From: Malachius bipustulatus | Lineage: Eukaryota > Arthropoda > Insecta > Coleoptera > Melyridae | DNA: 64,000 nt | Reading direction: 5' to 3' | Assembly (NCBI GenBank): GCA_910589415.1 | Contig: OU342638.1 | Span: 37,483,579-37,547,578 of the forward strand | Shown: positions 1 to 12,717 of the stretch, piece after piece | How the letters are laid out: every line of letters starts with the position of its first letter | Position numbering within the stretch: the first letter of the stretch is position 1 | Notes under the pieces: model-generated | Database searches by the model: none | The model's input: the letters and a program-made list of their open reading frames with translations, nothing else | What the model was told of the DNA's origin: nothing | Translations under genes and position numbers: made by a program

Positions 1-22
1 GTCGTCTGTCTCACTTTTAAAG

Positions 23-3000
23 GCGTTGATGGACATGTTCTATCAAGACGAGGGCGGAGGACCGAGCAGTCTGAACGAGCCCAACGTGATGGTGTCGTCG
101 GCGCCCAGGACGAGTCTCACCTACGAGGAGGTGGTCCGGGAACTGATCGCCTCCGAGAAGGCTTACATCAAGGAACTGCACATGCTCATTAAAGTCTTCA
201 GGTCAGCCGCCCCCTCTCTAACCTCCCCCTCCTCTCTCGCATTAACCACCCTTTCCTTTTTTTTAGAGTGGAGATCAGCAGGCTCGATCCTGATCAGAAG
301 GACGTCGATCTGATCTTCTCGAACATAATGGACATCTACGAACTGACCTACACGCTGTCCGGGAGCCTCGAGGACGTCATAGAAATGGCGCAGGATCAAA
401 TGCCGTACATCGGGAGCTGCTTCGAAGGTACGTCTCGCATCGAGTGCGATTATTTATTGTTACCCCCTTCTTGACTTGCAGAGCTGGCTGAAGCGGCCGA
501 GTTCGACGTTTACATCAAGTATGCGCGTGACGTGACGGCCACCGAGTGCAGGGAGACGCTCAACAACCTCCTCTCGCGGCCCGACCTGGAGAACACGATC
601 TTCACGGCCGGACAGGGAATGCGTCTCGCCCTGAAATACTACCTCCCGGCCCTCCTGATGGGCCCCATCAGGCACTGCTTCTCGTACCTCGAGTACATTC
701 GGCTGTTACGGGGGCTGTCGACCGCGGCCGAGGATCGGGAGTCGCTCGCCCAGGTCGAGGGGCTCCTGAAACCGCTCCAGATGGAACTGAGTGAGTCTAT
801 TTTCATCGCGTTCGAATCACCTGATCACTTATAAGATTCCTCTTCCAGATCGCTGCATCCCCGCCCAGTCCGTCCCGAGGACTTCCCCGCTGCCGCAGGT
901 CCGGGCGAGGAGGCAGGCGGCCCTCGACAAGATCCACGAGCTGGAGAAGATCGTCGAGGGCTGGGACTGCAAGGACCTCGGGCAGTGCTGCAACGAGTTC
1001 GTCCGAGGTTCGTTTCCGTTTTCGTGTTTTCGAGTTCTTGCCGGTTTTAACTCGTTTTAAATTCCAGAGGATGTTCTGCTGAAGGTGTCATCGGGACGTC
1101 GCCTGACCGAGCGGCGCATCTTCCTCTTCGACGGGCTGGTCGTCCTGTGCAAGCCGATCTCGAGACGGCAGTCGTCGGTCGGGCATCCCGAGTGTCGCCA
1201 CAAGGAGCGTTTCTTCATCCGGAAGGTGGAGATCGTCGACTATAAGGACACGGAAGAGCTGAGGCACGCCTTTGAGCTGTGCCCCAGGCAGATGCAGCCG
1301 TCCGTCATTCTCTGCGCCAAGAGCAGGGAGGAGAAAGAGAGCTGGATGGCCGATCTCGTCATGCTCAACACCAGGTGAGTCCGTCTCGCTTTTCCAGGTC
1401 TGTCGTCGTACTTAATTGTTCTGTTCCTTTCTTCAGATCGATGCTGGAGAGGGTGCTCGATAGCATTCTGTCGGATATCGAGAGGAAGCACCCGTTGAAG
1501 TTGCCGCCTCCGGAATTGTACCGTTTCGCCGAGCCCGACTCGAAAGACAACATTATCTTGGAGCAGAGGGAAAACGGAGGTGTCCCCCTCATTAAGGTAC
1601 ACTTTTGTTTCCGATTTTACGATCGATTTTATATTTTGACGCTCTCGTGCAGGGCGCGACGCTGTACAAGCTGGTGGAGAGGCTGACCTACCACATTTAC
1701 GCCGATCCGAAGTTCGTCAAGACCTTCCTGACGACTTACCGGAGTTTCTGCAGCCCGACGGAGCTGCTCGATCTGCTGATCGAGCGGTTCAACATCCCGG
1801 ACCCGTCGCTGGTCTACGAGCAGGACGCCCTCGACACCGACAAGATGCAGAAGAACAACCAGCGGGAGGACTGGAAGAAGTACCGGAAGGAGTACTGCCA
1901 GCCGGTCCAGTTCAGGTCTCTCTTTTTGCTTTGGTGTTTAAAAAATTCCCGATTCACGCGCGACTTTGTTTTTCTCGAGCAGGGTCCTGAACGTGCTCCG
2001 TCACTGGGTCGACCATCACTTCTACGACTTCGAGCGGAACCCGAAACTGCTGGAGAAGCTGCACGAGTTCCTCGACTCGGTCAACGGGAAATCGATGCGG
2101 AAATGGGTCGACAGCGTGCTGAAGATCGTCCAGAGAAAGGTAAGATCGAGGCTTTAATCTCGCGATCACGGTCTGATTCGTTCGATTTAGACTGACAACT
2201 CGACCCAGAGGCACATAAAGTTCGCCTTCGACGAACCCCCGCCGCCCATCGAGTGGCACATCCCGTGCTCGGAAGAGGAGTACAGCGTCCTGACTTTGCA
2301 CCCGTTGGAGATCGCCCGACAACTCACCATCCTCGAGTTCGATCTTTACAGGTAATTGATTGATTTAAGCGAGAGAGAGGACGGTTCGTTAATAATAATA
2401 ACGATTCGTTTTTCAACGCAGGATGATCAAACCGTCTGAGCTGGTCGGATCGGTTTTCTCGAAAAAGGATAAAGAAACGACCAGCCCCAATTTGATGAAG
2501 ATGATCAAACACACCACCAACGTGAGTCGTCTATTTATTGTTTAATAAACGATCGCTTAACGATGGTTTGATTTAATTATTGCAGTTCTCGAGGTGGCTG
2601 GAAAAGACAATACTGGAAGCGGAGAATCTGGAAGAACGCGTAGCTATAGTTAATCGGATCATAGAAATCATGGTAGCTCTAAACGAGATCAATAACTTTA
2701 ACGGAGTGCTGGCGATCGTGTCCGTTATGGGATCGGCGGCCGTCTACAGGTTGAAATTTACATTCCAGGTAAGATTTCGAGGCCCCGTCGTTTAACCTCA
2801 AATAACTAACAATGCGACTTCCCCAGGCCATAAATCAACAGAACAAGAAGATCCTGGACGACTTCATCACCGATAACCACCTGAAAAAGTACCAGGAGAA
2901 GCTGCGTTCGATTAACCCGCCGTGCGTCCCGTTCGTGGGCATGTACCTGACCAACATCCTCCACATCGAGGAGGGAAACCCCGACTTCCTCGCCAACACC

Positions 3001-4554
3001 CAGCTGATCAACTTCTTCAAGCGGAGAAAAGTCGCCGAGATCACCGGCGAAATCCAGCAGTACCAGAACCAACCGTACTGTTTCAACGTCGAACCGAAAA
3101 TCCGGGTGAGTCTCATCCTTTTTTTCTTATTCTTTTTCCGCCCATAATAATAATTCACGCTCCCGACAGAACTTCCTGGAATCGCTCGATCCGTTCGGTG
3201 ACAAGAACGACCAGGAGATCAACAACGATCTCTACGACAAGTCGATCAAGCTCGAGCCGAAGCACGCGAAGCAGTTGCCCAAGTGCCCGCGGAAGTGGCC
3301 CCATCTCACCCTCAAGTCGCCCGGGATCAAGCCGCGCTCCCAGACGGCCGGGAAGCAGATGGCCAGCGCCGTGACGAACGCGATCAACTCGACCCTCAAC
3401 TCGGCCGGGATCAAAGGCGAGGACGACCGAAAGGAAGACCAGGCGTCCCAGAAGGGGGACAACAACGATTTCACGGTGTTCGCTTCGGTCCAGCTGGGAA
3501 CGGGCCAGAGCAGTCCCACCCACAGTCCCGTGTCGCCGGCCGGGATCCCGATCATGGGGTGGTCGCAGGCGAACCACGGCGGTCACTCGCGGACGGCCAG
3601 CATCAGTTCGGTGATCTCGACGGCGTCTTTCCGGAGCATCCCGGCCGGGATCAGGGAGAATCACATTATGTACATGTGAGTGGTTTTTATTGTTATTTTA
3701 TTCTTTTATTATTTTAATTGCATGAACAATTTCAGCCCCCCGAGACACAGCAACAGCAGCCAGGCGGTTGCGCCGGGTAGTCCAGGTCTGCATAGCCCAG
3801 CGTCGCCGGGTCCCGGTTCCTGCGAGCCGGCCAGTCCTCGTCTCCCGGTCAACTCGCCGCCGCTGCCTCCGCCGTTGCCTCCCCGGCGGAGGAGAGACAG
3901 CCCCGAGATTAACTCGCCGCAGCAGGTTAGTCGTATAGTATTCACACACCCCGTCACCCCTCGTTTGACCCTTTCTCTCCCCCCCGAGTAGATGAGACAG
4001 GCCCCCGACGCCCCGTTGCTCCCGCCCCGGGACCCATCGCCGCCCCCGATCCCGCCCCGGCGCGAGCCAGGTCTGTCGCCCGGACAGCACTCGATCGGCC
4101 ATCAGATCTACGCCGGCCCGCACCACTCGCCGGCCGCCGCGCCCCGTCTGACGCCGGTCGCGCACGCACCTCTCCACATACGCCGTCACGCCGCCCAGCA
4201 GCAGCACCGGACGGGGGCGGCGTGCGTGCCGCAGGTGCCGGCGAGAGTCGCCTCCGGGCACACCCTCAACGGAGGGAACGGGTGAGTCGATCAATCGATT
4301 GGAACTTGTTTTGACCTGTTAGTCGGCACCGATAGTTGGAAAAGGGGTTGTAGAGGCGCCGAGAGGGAGTAAAATGATTATTTTGTTCCAGTCTCGCACA
4401 CCATCCCCCCAGCACCTCTCCCCGTGCCGGTTCGGAATCTGGTGGGTCAGGGCAAGGGACACCCCGTCGCCCACCTAGGCCCCCGGCCATCAGATCGGCC
4501 GGAGCCACTTCGGGGATCGTGTTCCAGTACCCCAGCACTCCGACGACACACTGA
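23..4554 (+). CDS. Sos: Son of sevenless (Ras guanine nucleotide exchange factor), 3' part
   Basis: Ras-GEF that is recruited by Drk/Grb2 to activated receptor tyrosine kinases and loads GTP on Ras at the membrane. Sixteen exons: 23-201, 267-427, 482-790, 849-1007, 1068-1374, 1437-1596, 1653-1915, 1983-2139, 2191-2351, 2422-2521, 2586-2768, 2827-3105, 3170-3675, 3736-3925, 3992-4281, 4392-4554; all introns GT-AG, frame kept, 1188 residues visible. In the visible protein the DH domain is about residues 35-225, PH about 270-372, the REM domain about 425-570 ([14 protein letters not shown]), the CDC25 catalytic core about 595-810 ([20 protein letters not shown]) and a proline-rich tail 815-1188 with class II SH3 sites ([31 protein letters not shown]) expected to bind Drk. 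The N-terminal histone-fold part, about 200 residues, lies off the left edge. Nothing is broken. Confidence 0.97.
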
Positions 4555-4960
4555 AACCGGACCGGACCGGCCGAACTGCGAGAAGAAACAGAAGAACGAT
4601 CGGAAGGGGCTCGTCTTTGGAGGACCGGATTTATATCGATGTGTGTGTGTGTGTGTGAGTACTTGTATGTGTGTGTGTGCGTATGAGATTGTATAAGAAG
4701 GAAAAAGACGGAGAACGAAAAATAGATGTCGGGTATATTGACAGCGACGTTTTTATTTAAATCGACTGACACTTGGGAACAAGAAAGAAGCGACAGGGGT
4801 CAAACTTGCGGAAAAAATACAATACAATCGTTTAACAAGTTTTTTTTTTAATTGAGAGACAATTTTTTAGATTTGAAAAGTGAAAAGCGTTTGAGGGACC
4901 TGGCCTTATTATTTTTCCACACCTTGGCTATAATTAAAATTATTACAGAAGTCACCTGTG
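4555..4960 (+). other. Sos 3' UTR with TG-rich microsatellite
   Basis: Non-coding sequence after the Sos stop. It holds a (TG)n tract with interruptions at about 4641-4682. Candidate polyadenylation signals AATAAA follow at 5043 and 6638; which one is used cannot be told from sequence. Confidence 0.5.
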
Positions 4961-4964
4961 TCCT

Positions 4965-6085
4965 GGCCTAGTCATTAAGGCCAGGCCACTCGCTTGGGAT
5001 GCTGAGTAACTTCAATGATGAAATCGAATTATTTTGATGTAAAATAAAACCTGGCCTAGTTATTAAGGCCAGGGCACTCTGATGCAATATAAAAATGAAA
5101 TCCAAATTGTTAAAAAAGCATTTACTTTGTCAAAGTTTTGGAAGCATTTTTTTGAGGTTACTATTAGATATCAGCGAACACTTTCCCTAGATTTTCGAAT
5201 TTCCATGGAACACTCGTCCGGGTAGTTGACGTAGCACTGGAGTCGCTTATTCTCCTCTTCGTTGATGGGAGGTCGGACACGACAAAAGACTGATGTTGCC
5301 TTTTAGGTCTTGAATGGTATTGTGAAGTTTTCGACGCAAGGGATCATTTGAAAGGAGCTTCGTCTTGTAGTCCAGTAGTTCCTCTTGTAGCATTGTGTTC
5401 TGTTTCTTGTTATTTCTGTTAATTTTTCATTTGTGCTGTTATGTTTTAGGTGGTCAAGTTCCGGGACGAGTGTTCTATGTCTTTCTAACAAATTCTTGTG
5501 TTTTTCAGTCAGTGCGTTCCAGTCTTTAGTCAGAACACTTATCTTCGCTTGCAGATTTTCGATCGTTTCAACATCATATTTGTGTTTTTCTGATTAGCAA
5601 TTATTCTCCTGTTTGACCTGCTCCAGTTGGGCCTTACATTTTTCATCGTTTTCTTTTAGAAGCTCATGTTGTTGTTTTTTTTTACGATCTGTAATTTTGC
5701 ATTTTCTTGTCGGCATTTGTGCAATTCTTTGGTAAGATGATGTAGCCTGGCCTAGTTATTAAGGCCACGACACTCTGATGCTTTATAAAAATGAAATCTA
5801 AATTGTCAAGTGACCGAATGCCAATAACTTTTTATTTCTTTTTAGTGTTTTATTTTTTAAGGTAAAAGAAACAATTATTCCAGATTTGTCAAAACTCTAC
5901 TACTCAATCCCTAATTTGAAGCATTTTGTTGAAGTTATTATTATACCAGAGTAGGCTGGCCTAATTATCAAGGCCAAGACACTCTGAATGTTTAGCAATT
6001 GGGTCAGTTTACAAAAAAAAATACATTGCCTAATAAGGCCAGGTTACTGTGACGCGAAAAATAATTAGGCCAGGTCAGATCTAGA
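4965..6085. repeat. Cluster of GGCCT-palindrome repeats, left group
   Basis: An imperfect palindrome, CTGGCCTAgTtA followed by TTAAGGCCAGG and usually by CACTCTGATGC, recurs near 4971, 5051, 5746 and 5955, with degraded forms near 6029 and 6062. The same motif builds the array at 10.2-11.4 kb. Between the copies the DNA is AT-rich and contains no credible reading frame. Confidence 0.75.
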
Positions 6086-7560
6086 GCTTATACCGCGTCG
6101 AGTTCTGGGACATCTAATAGACAATAATTATTTATCATTTACATCAGCTGCAACGTTTCGTTAAATATCGGGTAAAACATTCCAAAATTTTTGTGCTACG
6201 ATGACATGTTGACTAGGACTAGGACCGGGACAGGGACTGCTCGAGTTATTAAATGAAAGATGTGTATGTGGTCTTACTTTTCATAAGTTATAAGAGACTA
6301 TTCTGATAACACTTAACCGAACTGAAATGAAATAAATGGCAGAAAAAAAAGTAGTAGATCTATTTTTCGATTGTAAAATAAATAACGGAGCGTTATTGTT
6401 AGTAATGTAACGGTCGATCGATGCTGAGCGAATGGGAACGATGGTTCGATTCGTGCTAGCGCTAGGACTAGAGCTAGAACTAGAACTAGAAAAGACAGAA
6501 ATGTTTAGTTTTCGAAATGTTGGAAAACTGTTTTTTGTATATTGAATGTATATAAATGTATATTATGTAAATGTATACTATAATAGTTGCCAAAAAAACT
6601 TATATATTATTAATAATAATAATAATTAATTATTAAAAATAAAGACCTGTTTTCTATGTTGATTATGATGAATATTTTCTAAAACAAGAAGAAGAAGAAT
6701 TGTAAGACGATATCGATGTCCACTGTTCTTTGTTTAATCGTTCAGAGGTGTGTAAAAAAATTACTTCTATAATAGGTTTCTCCAAAATCCTCTCTTGCAG
6801 CAGGTGATCTGGAAAGTTAAGCCACCCTTTCCCTAAATCGCTTCCTGATTTAGGGAAGTAAATCAGGAATTGTTAGGGATGTCTCACCGCCTTTAGTTAA
6901 TGTTGTAAATAATTCAATTTTTTAAACGCAATATTTTATTGATCTTCTAGGAGCGAGAAGGTATGATGGTGATGGTGATAGTGAATGGAAAAAATTAATA
7001 AATTCGCGACTGTTTTTTGTTTTTTTTTTTTATGATTTTTTCATCTGTGATAGTAGCATTGTGGACCATTAAAATTTGTAAAATAAAAAACTATATAATA
7101 ATAATAATAATGATAAGTACAATAAATGTATCAATGTATGCGTCTGGTTTCATTATTTATCCCTTCATTAACCTATCGGGAGGAGGGAGGGGGAATGATT
7201 AATTAATTAATTAATTTAATGTATATAATACTTGTATATATTACGACAATACTGTATACAATAGTGTCTAAGTCACAAGACATAAGCGTCTATTTAACTA
7301 GAAAAATATAATATTAGATGGCACTTGTACACATATATAAGTATATAATTTACAGGAAGATACCTATGTGTAAAAAAAAAGAAAAACAGGAAAAATCAGA
7401 TTGACAGAATCGAAATGTTTGTGACATAAACGTATGCATGTACTACCGAATTGCTGCACAACACAATAAAACAAACGTGTCAAATTATAAACAAATACAC
7501 AAAACTTTGTACAGAAATAAAAATTCGTCCGTTCCAAGTCAATTATTACTCGCTTAACTA
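6086..7560. other. AT-rich intergenic DNA, no gene seen
   Basis: No coding potential. Small features: a run of CTAGAA/CTAGGA repeats at about 6455-6490, an AATAAA at 6638, a short hairpin at about 6829-6857 (CTTTCCCTAAATC against GATTTAGGGAAG), and AT-rich microsatellite tracts such as AATAAT at 7080-7100 and TTAA at 7195-7215. Confidence 0.5.
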
Positions 7561-7639
7561 ACAATTCGTTAAATCTAAATCGACAACTTCAAAAAAACCA
7601 GCTTTCATCTGTCAATAATTATTATAAGTATAAGTACTT

Positions 7640-9190
7640 TGCCTGTCAGTTGTCACAAATCAAATTTGTCGGATATCCCTAATAATAAGAAACGTGCGGG
7701 CTGTCAAAAACGTCATTTTCATAACTGGCACCTGTCAAAACCTAAGAATTACTTGCTTGGATGTCAAACGTTGCAATAAAAAAATCAAAATGTCATTTTT
7801 ATAACTGGTATCAATAAGATATAAAAAATTTGGCTCAATGCACAAGTGTGTCCAGGGCATTAAAATATAAGAAGATAAAAAAAATTAACGGCTGTTGAAT
7901 TAAACCAGCTGTCAAAATTGATTAAACGTGTTTTATATAAGAAAACTAAATTTAATTGAAAATCAACTGGTCGCAAAAACAATTTCTTATTTACACCTGT
8001 CAAATGAAAATTTATACATCTGTCAAAATGTAATTCTTAAAAATAGACAACTCTGTCAAATGGGTTCAAAAGTAGTAACATGACTCAAATTTTCATTTCA
8101 GCTAGATCAGATCGAAAGCTGTCAAAATGTATTTTGGATGTCAAATTTGGTTAAATCTGTTGAAATTCCATAAACAAATATTTTCCCACTTTTTATTAAT
8201 TTTACAAATTCATTTTAACTGATATAACGGCTGTCAAAATGTTCAATTTGGCTGAATTAGCAGCTGTCAAAATTAATTTTAAGTGTCAAATATGAAAAAA
8301 CTTTTTAAATTAAATTGAAGATTAAATAAAAACCAGCTGTCAAAATGGATTACAAATTTTTGTTTTCAAAATTTTCACATCACTCAAAATTTTTATTTTG
8401 ACTGAATCAACGGATGTGATGGATTTTAAAATCACAAAATGAAAAAAATATTTGACAGCCAAACAAACAAACAACCAGCTGTCAAATTTGGTTGGATCTG
8501 TTGAAATTCAAATAAAATAAAAAATCCCACTTTATTTGTCAAAAGCAGCCAGGATTAACCAAATATGTCAGAGATAAGCTGTCAATTCTTAAAAATTCAC
8601 AACTTTGTTCAATTGGTTGAAAAATCAAATATTTCATATCACTTAAATTTTTTATTTTGACTGATATAACGGTTGTCAAAATGTATTTTAAAAATCCCAA
8701 AATGCAAAAAAATATTTGAAAACTAAACAGCCAGCTATCAAAATTTGTTAAATCTGTCTTTAAATGTCAAAAGCAGCCAGGATTAACCAAATATGTCAGA
8801 GATAAGCTGTCAATTCTTAAAAATTCAATTCTTTGTCAAATTGGTTTAAAAGTTAATTTTTTCACATTATTGAAAATTTTTATTTTGACTGACTTAACAG
8901 CTGTCGAAAAGTAATTTAAAATCACAAAATAAAAAAATATTTGAAAGCTAAATGAACAAACAACCAGCTGTCAAAAACGTCAAAATTCACATATTCATCA
9001 AATTGGTTCAAAAGTAAAATGTGTTCTATCCTTAGTCAGAAAAAAGTAACTTGTCGAAATACTTGTCACATGTCAAGCTCGCCTCAGTTGTCAAAATATA
9101 TACATCGTAAATTTACTACAAAAACTTGACAGTTCTTCAACGTTCCAGTTGTAAAAAAATATTTGATCATCCGTCAGTTTGACTTGAAAT
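7640..9190. repeat. Dispersed GCTGTCAAA-motif cluster
   Basis: About twenty copies of TGTCAAA, many as AGCTGTCAAAATG, lie mostly on the plus strand with irregular spacing (for example near 7700, 7910, 8118, 8231, 8264, 8337, 8478, 8967). Part is a clear duplication: the segment with AAAAGCAGCCAGGATTAACC at 8538 recurs at 8766, 228 bp on. No reading frame is supported. Confidence 0.65.
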
Positions 9191-10185
9191 CGCCGCGTCG
9201 ATTACACAAAAACAACGAAAAAACCGGCACTAAAATGGATGACGATAAACATAAGACGATCTACTCTAAACAAGTTACCTTAATACCTAGACTCTTAGCT
9301 CAGTTTTCAGAAAGAAAACGGATCGTCCCTTGACGACACGATCCATTTTTGATTCCACTTCTATATTCATATTATAAATACGATTGTTTTTATATTTATA
9401 CACAAGATTTTTTTGAAATCTGGCACCTATGCGTGGTGTCTTATGTTTCTGTTAATTATTGAGATTCATTAACGAGAGACACGTTCGTTAAAAATCGCTC
9501 TCCACCGACACCGGCAATTTTTTATTTCATTTTTTATTTTTTTTGATTTCAATAAATCCGATCAAACCTAATTGACGAGTCTTTGATTGATTGATTGATT
9601 GATTGATTGGGGGCGATCGATCGAGCGATTTTCGAGCAAACGGGTCCCAAGACGCGCGGTTATATTCGCTCGCTCGTCAAGTGCAACGGGAGGTCCTGTG
9701 TTCTCGTTGAAAAATACAATCTCGGACCTCGACCAGGCGAACATAACCCAACTAATCTATCATCTGAGGTCAGGTGCGGTTCTATTACAAATCAAAAGAT
9801 TGGGAAATTGCGGAAAATTCTTAATCGTAGGTTATGATTTAAAAATAATAATAATAATAATAATACACTAATAACGGATCGCTGGGATTAAAATCGCTAA
9901 TAATTAAATAAAATAAGCGTAACCGGGCCTGTCGTATTGCTATAGGTTAGCTGCCACTGTTCTAGTTTAACCTAACTAAGGGGTGGCAATTTTTATTAAA
10001 TAATTAAAAAAAAGGGTTAAAATATCACAATATTAAAAATAACACCACCGCTTGGAGCGGTTAAGTACATAGTAATTGTCCTCGTTTTCTGCTTACCAAA
10101 CTAATGACACATGTCACTTTTTCATAACACAAATTTGACTTACATCGAGTTGTAGATTGCAATCTAAGTTATGGGTAGCGTCTGA
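9191..10185. other. Intergenic DNA, no gene seen
   Basis: Contains a short (GATT)n run at about 9586-9608 and an (ATA)n run at about 9844-9864. Two overlapping short open frames near 9600-9870 have no recognisable protein features and are treated as chance. Confidence 0.45.
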
Positions 10186-10189
10186 GCGT

Positions 10190-11430
10190 CCTGGCCTAAT
10201 CGTGCAAGCTAATTAGGCCAGGTCAGGTCCCTAACTACTTTTTTCACATTGCACAAGTTATTGACATTTCTTTCAATATTTGTATCAAAATTTGACACAT
10301 CAAGCCTCGAAGGATTCTGATTCATAATTCTTTAAAAAAAAATTGTCATAAATTGCATTATTTTCCACCTAATAACGACCTGGCCTAATCATTAAGGCCA
10401 TGACACTCTGATGCTTTTTTTACAATTTATTCTTTAAATTGATTTTTTATATCAGAAAATTTTTTTTCCACTTTACATTCCACTGGTTTTTGACTTTTTT
10501 TTTTTCAATATTTACGTAAAAATATGACACATCAAGTCTTGAATGATTCTTATTGTTGATAATAGAAAATTTCACTCATAAAATCACAAATCTAACCTCA
10601 ATTTGTACTATTTTCGACTTAATAATGGCCCGACCGGATCAGTAATAATTATTAGGGCCAGAACACTCCGACGTCTTTTTTACAATTTATTTTAAATCGC
10701 ATTTTTTTGTATCAGAAAGTCCTGTCAATTTCGTCTAATTTTTTTTAGATTCCACTAGTTTTTGACATTTTTGCAATGTTCATGTCAAAACTTGACACAT
10801 CAAGCCTTGAAGGATTCTGATTCATAATTATTTTGAGAAAATAGTCATAAATTGCATTATTTTCGACCTAATAACGACCTGGCCTAATCATTAAGGCCAG
10901 GACACTGATGCTTTTATTACAATTTTTTTTTAATCGCTTTTTTGTATCAGGAAGTCTAGTCAATTTCTTCTAAATCTTTTGATTCCACTCGCTTGACTTT
11001 TTTCAATATTTATGTCAAAATTTGACACAGCAAGTGTCCAATGATTCTCATTGATGATAGTTAATTCAAAATTTTACTCATAAAATGACAAATCTAACCT
11101 CAATTTGCACCATTTTTGACTCAATAATGGCCCGACCTGATCAGTAATCATCAAGGCCAGGACACTCTGACGCCTTTTTTACAATTTACTTCTAAATTGC
11201 ATTTTTTTGTATCAGGAAGTCTAGTCAATTTCTTCTAAATCTTTTGATTCCACTAGCTTGACTTTTTTTCAATATTTATGTCAAAATTTGACACAGCAAG
11301 TGTTCAATGATTCTCATTGATGATAATTAATCAAAATAAAATCACAAATTTAACCTCAATTTGTACTATTTTCGATTTAATGATGGCCCGATCAGTAATC
11401 ATTACGGCCAGGACACTATGACGCTCCTTA
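10190..11430. repeat. Tandem array of about 250-bp units built on the GGCCT palindrome, right group
   Basis: Palindrome copies near 10190, 10380, 10626, 10878, 11128 and 11384 are spaced about 190-255 bp. Two monomer kinds alternate: one with CCTGGCCTAATCATTAAGG (10380, 10878) and one with GGCCCGACC...GATCAGTAATCAT (10626, 11128, related 11384), giving a dimer period near 500 bp. The spacer carries conserved blocks such as TTTGACACATCAAG and a variant of GATTCTCATTGATGAT. Confidence 0.8.
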
Positions 11431-12374
11431 TACCATTAATTTTAAAATCGAGATTCCTTTAATAATAAAAACTCCGACCGAATCATATAAATGCAATAAT
11501 ACCAACACGACAGAATTAAAAATAGTTACCAGGTAAGCAGAAAACGACTCTGACATAAATTTCGAGCAATAAATAAAGTTCAAGTAAAAAAATTAAATAA
11601 ATAAAAAGGCAGTGCTAAAAAAAACATAAAACAAAAGCTAGTGATGTCAAACTGGTAACGACAGCGGTGACAGTTGACAGCTGTCGTAACCAACCGTGGG
11701 GTTAAAATACTGACCGGTCATCACTAACGACAATGAGATCAATCGTTTTAAAAATCATAAAAGTGATAGTTTCATGAGTGAATAATGATTGATGAGAATG
11801 AATGAGTGACAGGGAGTGATTGATTGATTGATTGATTGAGTGAGTGGCAGCTTTCGATGACAATTAATTAATCAATTAATAAAATAATAACTAATAGATA
11901 CCTTAATAGAGTGTTGTAAAAAAAATTAATAATACTTATCAATTCATCATACTTTCGACTAGCAATGAGTATCAGAAAAATATCCGTCTAAAAACCACAT
12001 TCTCTTCACCTAATTAATCTAAATTCACCTAATTACACTGTTGCTTATACATCATCTTATCCCTTACTAGAAGACTAATTTTGCCAACTTTTACCTTATT
12101 TTATAAAATCGCTTCAACAAAAAACTCACCAGGGTCAAATAAATTAAAATAAATACCATCGGGCATCAAATCATGTAAACACCGGGACCGGGTGACTTAC
12201 TCTACTTACATTACAGTAGTGATACGTACAACGTACAACAGACATCCGACGACGATACGTTAACTTAAAGGAACAAGTTACAAAAAAAAAAAAAACAATA
12301 CAAACGTCGTATCATAATGTAAAGTCACCCGTGGTTACGGACGGGCCTCCTCCCGCCCGTCTACTCATCGTTAT
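11431..12374. other. Intergenic DNA including the likely 3' UTR of the BTB gene
   Basis: Holds a (GATT)n run at about 11817-11840 and a palindromic TGACAGTTGACAGCTGTCG at about 11670. The part next to 12375 is probably the minus-strand 3' UTR of the BTB gene; no clear polyadenylation signal was fixed. Confidence 0.4.
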
Positions 12375-12679
12375 TTACTTAAGCTTAGAGACGCCGAGCG
12401 CCGGTAACTTGTAGTGCACGATGTGGTACGGGGGCCCGATCGGACTGGTGTTTCCGGGCGTCCCGTAAGAGCCACCCGGCAGCGGCGGCATGCCGCCCAT
12501 CGGACCCGAACACGCTCGTCCGCGTTTCCGTCTCGGCAGGATCCCTTTGCGCGCCATGTAGAAGCGGATCGTCGAGATGGGGATGTTGAACTGATCGCTC
12601 ACCGTCTGGAAAGTCTGATGAAAAAAATTATTAATAAATTCATGAGTGTAACGGAAAGACAGACAGACAGACAGACAGA

Positions 12680-12717
<38 letters not shown>

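Noticed and set aside
9599..9871. Two overlapping 76-90 codon frames
   Set aside because: No domain, start inside a GATT microsatellite, end in an ATA repeat; judged chance.
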